From Nucisporomicrobium flavum (GTDB lineage Bacteria; Actinomycetota; Actinomycetes; Mycobacteriales; Micromonosporaceae): DNA of 64,000 nt. The stretch's first letter is position 1; every line of letters starts with the position of its first letter. Under the pieces are notes generated by a model that worked only from the letters and a program-made list of their open reading frames with translations, did not search any database and was not told the DNA's origin. The stretch covers positions 304,850 through 368,849 of the forward strand of contig NZ_JADMLH010000007.1 in NCBI RefSeq assembly GCF_016464385.1, in the 5' to 3' direction. Shown here in pieces: positions 49,637-59,670 of this stretch. A program made the translations under genes and the position numbers.

Positions 49637-50059
49637 TCAGCCCGCGCGACGCTCGCGGTTGGCCTTGCAGTGCACGCACGTCGTGGCCGACGGGAACACC
49701 TCGAGCCGCTCGACCGGGATCGGGTTGTGGCAGCTCTCGCAGTTGCCGTACGTGCCCTCGTCGAGGCGCTGCATGGCGATCTCCGCCTGCGTGCGCCGGT
49801 CGAGCAGGGTCCGCAGCAGCGACGTCGCCGCGTCGCGCTCGGCGGTCTTGGATCCGCTGTCGGCCTGGTCGTCGCCGGCCGCGTCGCCGATCTCGACGAG
49901 CCGCAGCCGCTGGTTCTCGGCGACGGCTTCCTCGTACTCGGCGTTGAGATCGTCGTACCGGGCCTTCAGCAGCTCCCGGATCTGCGAGACCTCCTGCGGC
50001 GAGCGCCCCTTGGCGGTGTCGGCACCTTTACCCGTGATGACCGCGCTGTTGACGAGCAT
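49637..50059 (-). CDS. TraR/DksA-type zinc-finger protein
   Basis: 140 residues: an N-terminal coiled coil (about 22-100) and a four-cysteine zinc finger, Cys107, Cys110, Cys128, Cys131 (CESC...CVHC). Such proteins enter the RNA polymerase secondary channel and modulate transcription, often with ppGpp; actinobacterial members resemble CarD-independent RbpA/DksA-like regulators only loosely. The ATG has AGGGGG at 5 bases. Monocistronic, with its own terminator. Confidence 0.92.
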   Translation of the reverse strand: MLVNSAVITGKGADTAKGRSPQEVSQIRELLKARYDDLNAEYEEAVAENQRLRLVEIGDAAGDDQADSGSKTAERDAATSLLRTLLDRRTQAEIAMQRLDEGTYGNCESCHNPIPVERLEVFPSATTCVHCKANRERRAG

Positions 50060-50275
50060 GTGCTCCCCCTGCCCTTCCCTCTGCCCCTGCCGGTGGATCC
50101 CCCGCGCCGGCCCCTGGTGTCACCACCGTCGGGGTCGGCTGATACCCACCGCCGAAGATCCGAAACGGGATCCCCGCCAAAAAAGTAACCGCAGCATAAC
50201 TGTCAGTGGTCTACTCCGCTACGGACTGCGCCAATATGCTGACGCGTCGCAGCTCACAGGCGGGATGAGGTGGAT

Positions 50276-50908
50276 TCACTCACGGTTGAGCACCAGCGCG
50301 GGCCGCCTAGGGTCGTCCAGGCGGACCACGACATCGGCGAATGCCGGCGGGTCCACCTCGTCGCCGTAGCGGGCGTACGCGGGCAGCGTCCACAGCTCGG
50401 CGGGCTCCGTCCGGCGCCGCAGCGCACCGGCCGACAGTTCCAGATGGACGGTGAGGTCGAAGGGCAGCCCGGCGCCGAGCAGCAGCGGCCCGCTGACGAT
50501 CACCACGGCGGCCGGGGGCAGCTCCGTGTACGGCTCTCGGGCGGCCCGGTCGATGCGCGCGTCCCAGAGGCGGGTGACGATCCGCCCGGTGCCGCCCGGG
50601 CCGGCCGGGTCGAGCACCTCGCGGCGCAACCCGGGCTCGTCCAGCCAGCCGGTGTAGAACGATTCCGGGTTGGTGCGGCCGAACTCCAGGCGTACGGAGG
50701 CCGGGCGCAGGAAGTCGGCGGCGTCGATGCGGACCGCCGGGCGGCCGCGCACCCGCAGCGGGTCGACGAGCGCGTCCGCCAGGGTCCCGGGAGCGGCGGC
50801 GCCCGGGCCGTCGATCGCCACCCGCAGCCGCCGCTCCGGCGCCTCGGCGGCGAGCCGGTCGGCCAGCTCCTCGACCAGGACCTCGGTCGAGACGGGACGC
50901 ACGCGCAT
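50276..50908 (-). CDS. Uridine kinase-like P-loop protein lacking the Walker A lysine
   Basis: 210 residues matching actinobacterial proteins annotated as uridine kinase (VRIDAADFLRPASVRLEFGR, ESFYTGWLDEPGLRREVLDP, VVIVSGPLLLGAGLPFDLTVHLELS, LPAYARYGDEVDPPAFADVVVRLDDPRRPAL in pieces). The P-loop reads AIDGPGAAAPGTLAD, where the family has G-x4-G-K-T; the invariant Lys is absent, so ATP binding is doubtful. The ATG is 6 bases after TAGACT (minus strand). It may be a pseudoenzyme with a regulatory role, or a dying paralogue. Confidence 0.85.
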   Translation of the reverse strand: MRVRPVSTEVLVEELADRLAAEAPERRLRVAIDGPGAAAPGTLADALVDPLRVRGRPAVRIDAADFLRPASVRLEFGRTNPESFYTGWLDEPGLRREVLDPAGPGGTGRIVTRLWDARIDRAAREPYTELPPAAVVIVSGPLLLGAGLPFDLTVHLELSAGALRRRTEPAELWTLPAYARYGDEVDPPAFADVVVRLDDPRRPALVLNRE

Positions 50909-50914
50909 CCGGCG

Positions 50915-50920
50915 AGTCTA
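50915..50920 (-). promoter_or_regulatory. -10 hexamer TAGACT, leaderless, for uridine kinase-like gene
   Basis: On the minus strand TAGACT lies 6 bases before the ATG at 50908. Confidence 0.62.
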
Positions 50921-50999
50921 GTTCCCGCCGCGGCGGCCCCGGCGGCACCGGCCGGCGCCGGACCGGTCGCCGCCGGCCGCTTCACCGGGGCCTGGCGGG

Positions 51000-51587
51000 C
51001 TATTCGTGCGGGAGGACGATGATGCGCGCCTCGTCGGAGAGGCGGTAACCGACGCCGTACACGGTCGTGATCAGCGGCAGGTGCGAGCCCATCTTGACCC
51101 GCAGCCGGCGGACGTGGACGTCGACCGTGCGCTCGCCGGTGTGCTCGTAGCCCCAGACCGCGTTGAGCAGCTGGGTGCGGCTGAACACCCGGCGCGGGTG
51201 GTCCGCGAGGAACAGCAGGAGATCGAACTCGAGCCGGGTCAGCGGGAGCAGCTTGCCGTCCAGCATCACCTGCCGCGAGGCCGTCAGCAGGCGCACCTCG
51301 ACGCCACCCTCGGCGAGATCGGCGAGCTCGGCGGCGGGCATCGGGGCCGGGCCGGCCTCCGGCTGCTCCACGGCGACCGAGCCCTGACCGGCCTCGACGA
51401 GCTCCCGGACCGCCTCGATCAGGCGGTGCGCCTGCGGCGGCAGCGTGTCGCCGGTGAGGGGGATGTTCAGGGTCACGGTGAGGGCCGCCGGCGGCGCGGC
51501 CGCCGGCGCCGGACGCCGGATGGCGGCCACCCGGCCCGACCCCGTCGCATGTCGTCCCGTACGCCCCGGCAGGGCGGTGACCGGCAT
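51000..51587 (-). CDS. OmpR/PhoB-type winged-helix regulator without receiver domain
   Basis: 195 residues. The C-terminal winged helix (about 98-183) is typical: PLTRLEFDLLLFLADHPRRVFSRTQLLNAVWGYE, ERTVDVHVRRLRVKMG and ITTVYGVGYRL. The N-terminal 95 residues are Ala/Pro-rich and show no phospho-acceptor Asp, so this is not a standard response regulator. ATG at 51587 has GGGAGG 4 bases upstream; an open frame continues to 51758 through A+T-rich DNA but lacks support. Similar orphan winged-helix proteins are common in Micromonosporaceae and Streptomyces. Targets unknown. Confidence 0.9.
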   Translation of the reverse strand: MPVTALPGRTGRHATGSGRVAAIRRPAPAAAPPAALTVTLNIPLTGDTLPPQAHRLIEAVRELVEAGQGSVAVEQPEAGPAPMPAAELADLAEGGVEVRLLTASRQVMLDGKLLPLTRLEFDLLLFLADHPRRVFSRTQLLNAVWGYEHTGERTVDVHVRRLRVKMGSHLPLITTVYGVGYRLSDEARIIVLPHE

Positions 51588-51839
51588 GAAGCCTCCCGCG
51601 TCAAAGAATGGAAACACCGCACAGTACAACGGCGATCGAATTAATGCATGCTTAAACCGCGGTCGATATTTCCGGGATGGCGGCCGATGGGTCAAGGCGG
51701 CAACCACACTGTGGGATACTTGTTCCATAACCGCTGGATGCATCGTGTTTTTACGCACAGGGAATGCGATTACCGCGCCCGGCGGTTAACGGCAGGCGTC
51801 CGTTTCTTGCAGATGTGAATAAACGATGGATCGCCGGGG
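51588..51839. other. A+T-rich regulatory region upstream of winged-helix gene
   Basis: This 252-base gap has markedly lower G+C than its surroundings, with AATTAATGCATGCTTAAA (dyad around GCATGC), GGATGCATCG and GTGTTTTTACG. It precedes the winged-helix gene (minus) and follows the stop of the cupin gene (minus). It most likely carries the promoter and operators of the winged-helix gene. No small gene is supported. Confidence 0.5.
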
Positions 51840-52211
51840 TTACGGCGGGGGCAGCCGCCAGCCGGGCACCGAGGGCCAGCGGACGGTCAGCACCACCGTC
51901 TCCTCGTCCCCGGCCTGCCAGGAATGGTCTTCGCCGGGTCCCCAGACCACGTAGTCGCCCGGCTCGCTCAACACCACGGTCCGGTCCCGCAACTCGATGT
52001 GGAAGGCGCCACGGATCAACACGAGCAAGGCCGTACGGATCTCGTGGGTCGCCCACGCCGCCCGGCGCTCGCCCGGCGCGTGCACCCCCCACTTCACCTC
52101 CACCGCATCGCTGTGCAGCAGCTCGCCCTTCGGCATGAAATGGCCGAGCAGCCAGCCCTGGTTCCGTGCGCCGTCCTCGCCGGCGCGGCCGACGTAGACG
52201 CCGTCGGTCAC
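51840..52211 (-). CDS. Cupin-fold protein
   Basis: 123 residues with a single cupin barrel: ALLVLIRGAFHIELRDRTVVLSEPGDYVVWGPGEDHSWQAGDEETVVLTVRW (pieces). The metal motif is reduced (GEDHSW keeps one His), so enzymatic activity is uncertain. Similar proteins are sometimes labelled signal peptidase I in databases, which the sequence does not support. GTG at 52211 has AGGGGG 7 bases upstream; an earlier GTG at 52229 is less likely. Confidence 0.82.
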   Translation of the reverse strand: MTDGVYVGRAGEDGARNQGWLLGHFMPKGELLHSDAVEVKWGVHAPGERRAAWATHEIRTALLVLIRGAFHIELRDRTVVLSEPGDYVVWGPGEDHSWQAGDEETVVLTVRWPSVPGWRLPPP

Positions 52212-52251
52212 CCGCTCACCCCCTCGCAAATGCGGGCGACATTAGCACCCG

Positions 52252-52257
52252 TACGCT
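52252..52257 (+). promoter_or_regulatory. -10 hexamer TACGCT, leaderless, for ankyrin gene
   Basis: TACGCT is followed by 6 bases and the ATG at 52264. Confidence 0.65.
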
Positions 52258-52263
52258 GGCGGT

Positions 52264-52656
52264 ATGGCGGAGGAATTGGATGCCGAAACGATCGCGTTCG
52301 CGCACCGGATGTTCGACCTGGCGCGCTCCGGCGAGGCCGAGCAGCTCGCCGGCCAGCTGAGCCACGGGCTGCCCGCCGACCTCACCAACGACAAGGGCGA
52401 CACGCTGCTGATCCTGGCGTCGTACCACAACCATCCGGAGACCGTCGCGACGCTGCTGCAGCACGGCGCCGACCCGGCCCGCGTGAACGACCGCGGACAG
52501 ACCGCGCTGGCCGCCGCCGTGTTCCGCCGCAACGCCGAGACCGTACGGATGCTGCTCGGTGCGGGCGCGGACCCCGACGGCGGCAAGCCCAGCGCACGGG
52601 AGACCGCCGAGTTCTTCGACCTTCCGGAGATGACCGCCCTGCTGAACGGCGAGTGA
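52264..52656 (+). CDS. Ankyrin repeat protein
   Basis: 130 residues with three ankyrin-type repeats: GEAEQLAGQLSHGLPADLTNDKGDTLLILASYHNHPETVATLLQHGADPARVNDRGQTALAAAVFRRNAETVRMLLGAGADP in pieces. A small soluble protein-binding scaffold. The start is leaderless. The next gene begins one base after its stop, so they are cotranscribed. The partner is unknown. Confidence 0.94.
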   Translation: MAEELDAETIAFAHRMFDLARSGEAEQLAGQLSHGLPADLTNDKGDTLLILASYHNHPETVATLLQHGADPARVNDRGQTALAAAVFRRNAETVRMLLGAGADPDGGKPSARETAEFFDLPEMTALLNGE

Positions 52657-52657
52657 C

Positions 52658-53572
52658 GTGAGCCTCGCAGCCGACATGGCCGGCGCCGCCCGCGACCTGC
52701 TGGCCGCCCACCCGCAGGCCGGCGTCGGGTTCGACGACCGGCACCGCCGCTGGATCGAGTACCGGCCCGAGCCGCGCCCGGGCGTGTCGCTCGCCGAGCT
52801 GGCACCCGCCCCGCGCAAGGCCGTGCACCGCCTGCTCGCCACCGGGCTGAGCCCCGTGGCGTTCGCGCAGGCCATGGCCGTGATCGCGTTGGAGGAGGTG
52901 CTGGACCGCCGCGAGGACGGGCGGCGCGGCCGGCACAGCGAGGACTACCGGGTGATCGTCTTCGGGGTGCCCGGCGACGACCGGTGGGCGTGGCGCTTCG
53001 AGGGTCACCACCTGTCGGTGAGCATGACCGTCGCGGACGGGCGGGTCTCCCCCGCCCCGGTGTTCCTCGGTGCCAACCCCGCCCGCGTCGACGCGCTGGG
53101 CCGGCCCGTGCTGCGGCCGCTGGGCGTCGAGGAGGACCTCGGGCGCGAGCTGCTGCTCTCGCTGTCGCCGCAGGCACGCCGTGTTGCGGTTGTCGGGGAC
53201 GTGGCGCCGTACGACATCCGCACGGCGACCCACCCCCGCAGCGCGCCCATCGCACCCGCGGGCATCGCCCGCGCGGACCTGCGGCCCGGCGAGCGCGCGC
53301 TGCTCGACCAGCTCGTGGCGCTCTACCTGGGCAGGCTGCCCGACGAGCTGGCGGCGGCGCTGGACCCGGCGGGCGGGGCGGTGCACTTCGCGTGGGAGGG
53401 AGCGGCGCAGCCCGGCACGCGGCACTACTACCGCGTCCAGGCCGACGACCTGATCATCGAGTTCGACAACACGACCGAGGACGGCAACCACGCGCACACG
53501 GTGCTGCGGCGGCCGCTCGGCGAGTTCGGCGGGGACATCCTCGCTGAGCACCTTTCGACGGGTCTTCATTAG
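52658..53572 (+). CDS. DUF3500 family protein
   Basis: 304 residues of the DUF3500 family, marked by YRVIVFGVPGDDRWAWRFEGHHLSVSMTVADG, LGANPARV and the late HYYRVQADDLIIEFDNTTEDGNHAHTVLR (pieces). The His pair after RFEG and the D-N-T/H-x-H-x-V end could bind a metal. No reaction is established. GTG at 52658 directly follows the ankyrin stop. Confidence 0.92.
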   Translation: MSLAADMAGAARDLLAAHPQAGVGFDDRHRRWIEYRPEPRPGVSLAELAPAPRKAVHRLLATGLSPVAFAQAMAVIALEEVLDRREDGRRGRHSEDYRVIVFGVPGDDRWAWRFEGHHLSVSMTVADGRVSPAPVFLGANPARVDALGRPVLRPLGVEEDLGRELLLSLSPQARRVAVVGDVAPYDIRTATHPRSAPIAPAGIARADLRPGERALLDQLVALYLGRLPDELAAALDPAGGAVHFAWEGAAQPGTRHYYRVQADDLIIEFDNTTEDGNHAHTVLRRPLGEFGGDILAEHLSTGLH

Positions 53573-53606
53573 GTTTTCCGCCGCGGGTGGAATCAGCGCC
53601 GTCACA

Positions 53607-53641
53607 CCGCGGCTGAGCGGCACCGGGCCGCCCAGCCGCGG
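53607..53641. terminator. Bidirectional hairpin between DUF3500 and secA2
   Basis: CCGCGGCT (53607-53614) pairs with AGCCGCGG (53634-53641), with partial pairing continuing inward, between two convergent genes. Confidence 0.65.
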
Positions 53642-53646
53642 ACGAC

Positions 53647-55935
<2,289 letters not shown>

Positions 55936-55943
55936 GGCGGGTT

Positions 55944-55949
55944 ACGGTA
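55944..55949 (-). promoter_or_regulatory. -10 hexamer TACCGT, leaderless, for secA2
   Basis: On the minus strand TACCGT lies 8 bases before the ATG at 55935. Confidence 0.6.
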
Positions 55950-55988
55950 CTTCACTTTCCTGCGAGCGGGATGCCGACTCCCACCCGT

Positions 55989-57728
55989 TCACGGATCCGG
56001 CACGAGCAATTGGTGCGTGGCCAGCTCGCGGTAGAGCGGGCTGCCGGCGAGGAGCTTGTCGTGCGTACCGGCGGCGACGACCCGGCCCGCCTCGAGGACG
56101 ACGATCAGGTCGCTGTCGACGACCGTGGAGAGCCGGTGCGCCACCACGATCAGCGTCCGCCGGGTCGCGGCGGCCGCGATGGCCTCGCGCAACGCCGCCT
56201 CGTTACGCGCGTCGAGGTTGCTGGTGGGCTCGTCGAGCAGCAGGATCGGCGACTCCGCGAGCAGGCTGCGCGCGATCGCGAGGCGCTGCCGTTCGCCGCC
56301 GGAGAGCATCACGCCGCCCTCGCCCACCTGCACGTCGAGCCCGTCGGGCGTACGGGTGGCGAGCGCCTCCAGGTTGACCTCCGCGAGCGCCCGCCGCAGC
56401 CGGGCCTCGTCGGCGTCCGGGGCGGTCAGCAGCAGGTTGTCGCGCAGCGTCCCGGCCAGCACCGGCGCCTCCTGCTCGACGTACCCGAGCCGGCGGCGCA
56501 GCGCGTCGCGGGGCAGCTGCCGGACGTCGGCGCCGTCGACGCGGACAGCCCCGCCGGTCACCTCGTAGAACCGCTCGATCAGGGCCAGCAGCGTCGACTT
56601 GCCCGCGCCCGACGGGCCGACGAGCGCGACCCGGGAGCCGCGAGGGACGGAGAAGCTCACCCCTCGCAGGACCGGGCTGCCTCCGGGGTACGCGAACGTG
56701 ACGTCCTCGAAGGTCACCGCGTCGGCGTCCGCGCGGGTCGATCCGGTGCCGGCCGGCACGTCCGCCGCGGTCTCCGACGGCAGGTTCAGCACCTCCTCGA
56801 TGCGCTGCAGGGCGCCCAGGCCGGTCTGCAGCCGGGTGTACGCGTGCAGCGCCTGACCCAGCGGCAGCACCAGGAAGAACAGGAAGAGGATGAACGCCAC
56901 CAGGTCGCCGACCGAGATGGCGCCCGCCGCGACCCGGGCCCCGCCGACGGCCAGGACCAGCAGGAACGCGCCCTGGGTCGCCGCCGCCGCGACCGGGCCG
57001 ATCACGGTTTCCAGGCGGGCCACCCGCATGCCGGCCGCGTACGCCTGCTCGGCGCTGCGGGTGACGGCGCGCGCCTCCCGCTCCTCCGCGCCGCCGGCCC
57101 GGATCGTCCGGACGGCCGAGATCGCCCGCTCCACCGCGGAGGTCATCTCGCCGAGCCGGGCCTGCGCCTGCTCGGACAGGCCACGGACCCGCCGGGAGAC
57201 GACGAGCGCCACCGTCATTCCCACGGCGAGGCCGCCGGCGGCCACCACCAGCAGCACCGGGTCGAGCAGCGCCATGGCGATCGTCGCGCCGGCGACCATG
57301 ACGACGCCCGTGACCAGCTCCAACAGGCCGGAGGTGACCACGGCCCGCAGCAGCGTCGTGTCGGCGCCCACCCGGGACAGCAGGTCACCGGTGCGGCGAC
57401 GGTCGTACTCGGCGATCGGCAGCCGCAGCAGGTGCCGGGCGAGCCGGCGCCGCGTGGTCAGCACGACCCCCTCGGCCGTGCGCTGCAGCAGATAGTCCCG
57501 GATCCCGCCGAGCGCGGCGCCGGTGAGCAGCAGGGAGACCAGCAGGGCCACCGTCCCGCCGGTCGGGCGGCCCGCCGCGACGGCGTCGAGAAGATCGCGG
57601 ACCAGCACCGGCTGTGCGAGCGAGGCACCCGCCGCCAGCAGGGACAACCCGGCGACGACCGCGAGCGTCCCGCGGTGCCGGCGCAGGTACGGCAGCAGCG
57701 CGGCGGGACCCACCTTCCCGGCGACCAT
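55989..57728 (-). CDS. ABC-type exporter half-transporter (MsbA/MDR-like)
   Basis: 579 residues: six membrane helices in residues 1-300, then the ATPase with Walker A GPSGAGKS, Q-loop VEQEAPVLAGTLRDN, signature MLSGGERQRLAIARSLL, Walker B ILLLDEPTSNLD and switch His in VVAHRLSTV. It works as a homodimer or with a partner not seen here. Such exporters move lipids, peptides or drugs. The ATG at 57728 is 6 bases after TACGCT (minus strand). It is divergent from the STAS-ATPase gene. Confidence 0.95.
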   Translation of the reverse strand: MVAGKVGPAALLPYLRRHRGTLAVVAGLSLLAAGASLAQPVLVRDLLDAVAAGRPTGGTVALLVSLLLTGAALGGIRDYLLQRTAEGVVLTTRRRLARHLLRLPIAEYDRRRTGDLLSRVGADTTLLRAVVTSGLLELVTGVVMVAGATIAMALLDPVLLVVAAGGLAVGMTVALVVSRRVRGLSEQAQARLGEMTSAVERAISAVRTIRAGGAEEREARAVTRSAEQAYAAGMRVARLETVIGPVAAAATQGAFLLVLAVGGARVAAGAISVGDLVAFILFLFFLVLPLGQALHAYTRLQTGLGALQRIEEVLNLPSETAADVPAGTGSTRADADAVTFEDVTFAYPGGSPVLRGVSFSVPRGSRVALVGPSGAGKSTLLALIERFYEVTGGAVRVDGADVRQLPRDALRRRLGYVEQEAPVLAGTLRDNLLLTAPDADEARLRRALAEVNLEALATRTPDGLDVQVGEGGVMLSGGERQRLAIARSLLAESPILLLDEPTSNLDARNEAALREAIAAAATRRTLIVVAHRLSTVVDSDLIVVLEAGRVVAAGTHDKLLAGSPLYRELATHQLLVPDP

Positions 57729-57734
57729 GAGGGA

Positions 57735-57740
57735 AGCGTA
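57735..57740 (-). promoter_or_regulatory. -10 hexamer TACGCT, leaderless, for ABC exporter
   Basis: On the minus strand TACGCT lies 6 bases before the ATG at 57728. Confidence 0.65.
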
Positions 57741-57875
57741 TCCATCACGCACCCGCCGCCGTTTCCGTCGTTGCACCGCAGACGTGGCGTCCGGGTTTGA
57801 CCGGGCGCGCGGGCGGGCACAGGGTGCGGACGACGTGACGGCCACGACGCGACGCGGCGAGGCGGAGGGAGGCGG

Positions 57876-58604
57876 ATGTCGAGCCAACTGGTCTGCCGGC
57901 CCGAGCAGGAACTGCCGGTCGCGATCCTGCGGGTCAGCGGGGTGCTCGACACCGTCACGGGTGACGCCCTCGAGCAGGCGGTCGCCCGCTGCCTGTCCGC
58001 GCAGCCCGAGGCTCTCCTGGTGGACGTCGCCGGCCTGGACGTCGCCGACCCGGTCGCGCTCGACGTGCTGAGCTCGGTGGTCTGCCGTACGGCCGAGTGG
58101 CCCGCGGCCCCGGTGATCCTGTGCGGGGCGGGACCGGGCACCGCGCGCGCCATCGCCCAGTGGCCCGGCTGCGACACCATCGAGGTCGCCGACGACTGCG
58201 GCAAGGCCCTCGCCGGGCTGCACGGGGCGCAGGAGACGCAACGGATCCGGGTCCGGCTGCGGCCCGTACCCGACGCCTGCCGCCAGGTGCGCCAGCTCGT
58301 CGCCCAGACCTGCGCCGCCTGGCACCACAAGGAACTAGCCGCCACGGTCGGGCTGATCGCCACCGAACTGGTGGCCAACGTGGTCCGGCACGCGCACACC
58401 ACGATGGAACTCACCCTGGGGCTGCGCGACGGACGCGTCTGGCTGGCCGTACGCGACGGCAGCCGGCTCCTGCCCCGGCCCAAGGAGCCCGGCGTCTCCG
58501 AGGCCGGCGGCCGGGGTCTGCAACTCGTCCGCGAGCTCACCGACGCCTGGGGCGTGCTGCCGGTGCCCGACGGTAAGGTGGTCTGGACCAGACTGACGGC
58601 GTGA
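57876..58604 (+). CDS. STAS-HATPase (anti-sigma antagonist/anti-sigma) fusion protein
   Basis: 242 residues. A STAS-like domain (about 12-110) is fused to an RsbW-type histidine-kinase-like ATPase domain (about 125-240) with the N-box VGLIATELVANVVRHAHT and G-box GGRGLQLVRELTDAWG. In the usual partner switch these are separate proteins: RsbW binds and phosphorylates, STAS releases sigma. The STAS part has VADPVALDVL where the phosphorylated Ser normally lies, so it cannot be switched in the standard way. ATG at 57876 follows GGAGGGAGG. The next small gene overlaps by 4 bases (GTGA). Confidence 0.9.
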   Translation: MSSQLVCRPEQELPVAILRVSGVLDTVTGDALEQAVARCLSAQPEALLVDVAGLDVADPVALDVLSSVVCRTAEWPAAPVILCGAGPGTARAIAQWPGCDTIEVADDCGKALAGLHGAQETQRIRVRLRPVPDACRQVRQLVAQTCAAWHHKELAATVGLIATELVANVVRHAHTTMELTLGLRDGRVWLAVRDGSRLLPRPKEPGVSEAGGRGLQLVRELTDAWGVLPVPDGKVVWTRLTA

Positions 58605-58849
58605 GCGGCGTGACGAGCGAGCACCGTGACGTCCTCAACGTGGACGTCGGGCTGCCGTTCGAGCAGTTCGGACCGCTGCTACGCGGCGCGCTCAGCGACG
58701 GCGGCGCGGCCGGTGAGATCTCCCTCGACGCGATCAACCGCCGCGGGCGGGCCGTCGTGGTCCGGGTGGCCTGCGCCCCGCTGCGCGGCCAGGACGCGGC
58801 CGGGGGACCCGAAGGTGCCATCATGGTCATGGAGGCGAACGACGTCTGA
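58601..58849 (+). CDS. Small PAS-like fragment protein
   Basis: 82 residues. The second half (DAINRRGRAVVVRVACAPLRGQDAAGGPEGAIMVMEANDV) looks like the C-terminal strands of a PAS domain such as those fused to CheR/CheB and signalling kinases; the rest of that domain and any partner are missing. It overlaps the previous stop as GTGA, so it is translated in the operon. It may be a stand-alone sensor half-domain or a remnant of a longer gene. Confidence 0.68.
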   Translation: MSGVTSEHRDVLNVDVGLPFEQFGPLLRGALSDGGAAGEISLDAINRRGRAVVVRVACAPLRGQDAAGGPEGAIMVMEANDV

Positions 58850-58907
58850 CGTTTCGCCTGTGAGGCGCTGGGTACTCCGCGGCGTCGGCGGGCAGGAGGA
58901 CACGGCA

Positions 58908-59636
58908 GTGGGCGTCGAAACGCAGGTGCACGCGGACGAAGGACGGGCGATCGTCCACGTCTCCGGACGCCTCGACCTGACCGACACGGCGCCGTTGCGC
59001 AACCGGCTCCTGAAGTGCCTGGCGGACCAGCCCGAGGCGTTGCTCGTCAACCTGGCCCGGCTGACCGTGCGGGAGCCGCTGGCCCTCGCGGTCTTCTCGG
59101 CGGTCGCACGCCAGGCGGCCCGCTGGCCCGCCATCCCGGTGGCGCTCTGCGCGCCGGAGCCGCACGTACGCCGGTCCCTGAGCCTCGCGGCGTACCAGCG
59201 CGTGCCGGTGTACGCCTCCGTGCAGGCGGCCAAGGACGGCCTCCCCGACCACCGGGCGGCGCTGCGCGCGCTCAGCGACGAACTCCTGCCGATCGCCGGA
59301 GCCGCGCGCCAGGCCCGCAACCGGGCGACCGAGGCCTGCGTGCTCTGGGACCTGCCCGAGCTGGTGGCGCCGGCCAGCCTGATCGCCAGCGAACTGGTCA
59401 GCAACGTCATCGACCATGCCGGCACGATGATGACGCTGCGGCTCACTCTGCGCAGCCGCTACCTGCAGATCGCGGTCACCGACGGCTCGACCGCGGTGCC
59501 GGCGCTGCAGATCGTCGCGCCGGCGCAAGTCTCCAGCGGGCGCGGGCTGATGCTCGTGGACGCGACCGCCCATGCCTGGGGGTGGCTGCCCTGCAACGGC
59601 GGCAAGGTGGTCTGGGCCTCCCTGCGCACCCCCTGA
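58908..59636 (+). CDS. STAS-HATPase fusion protein, paralogue
   Basis: 242 residues, same architecture and length as the STAS-HATPase gene 1 kb upstream: STAS-like part (about 5-100; AIVHVSGRLDLTDTAPLRNRLLKCL, LLVNLARLTVREPLALAVF) and RsbW-type ATPase (VAPASLIASELVSNVIDHAGT, GRGLMLVDATAHAWGW). The STAS phospho-Ser position is again not a DSSG-type motif. GTG at 58908 has AGGAGG 8 bases upstream. It faces the sigma factor gene, with which it shares a short 34-base gap. Confidence 0.9.
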   Translation: MGVETQVHADEGRAIVHVSGRLDLTDTAPLRNRLLKCLADQPEALLVNLARLTVREPLALAVFSAVARQAARWPAIPVALCAPEPHVRRSLSLAAYQRVPVYASVQAAKDGLPDHRAALRALSDELLPIAGAARQARNRATEACVLWDLPELVAPASLIASELVSNVIDHAGTMMTLRLTLRSRYLQIAVTDGSTAVPALQIVAPAQVSSGRGLMLVDATAHAWGWLPCNGGKVVWASLRTP

Positions 59637-59670
59637 TCCGGGCCTGCGGTGCCGCCGGTCAGCGCCGGCG

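Noticed and set aside
51588..51758. N-terminal extension of the winged-helix protein
   Set aside because: The added frame crosses A+T-rich regulatory DNA, lacks similarity to the family, and the ATG at 51587 has a strong ribosome site.
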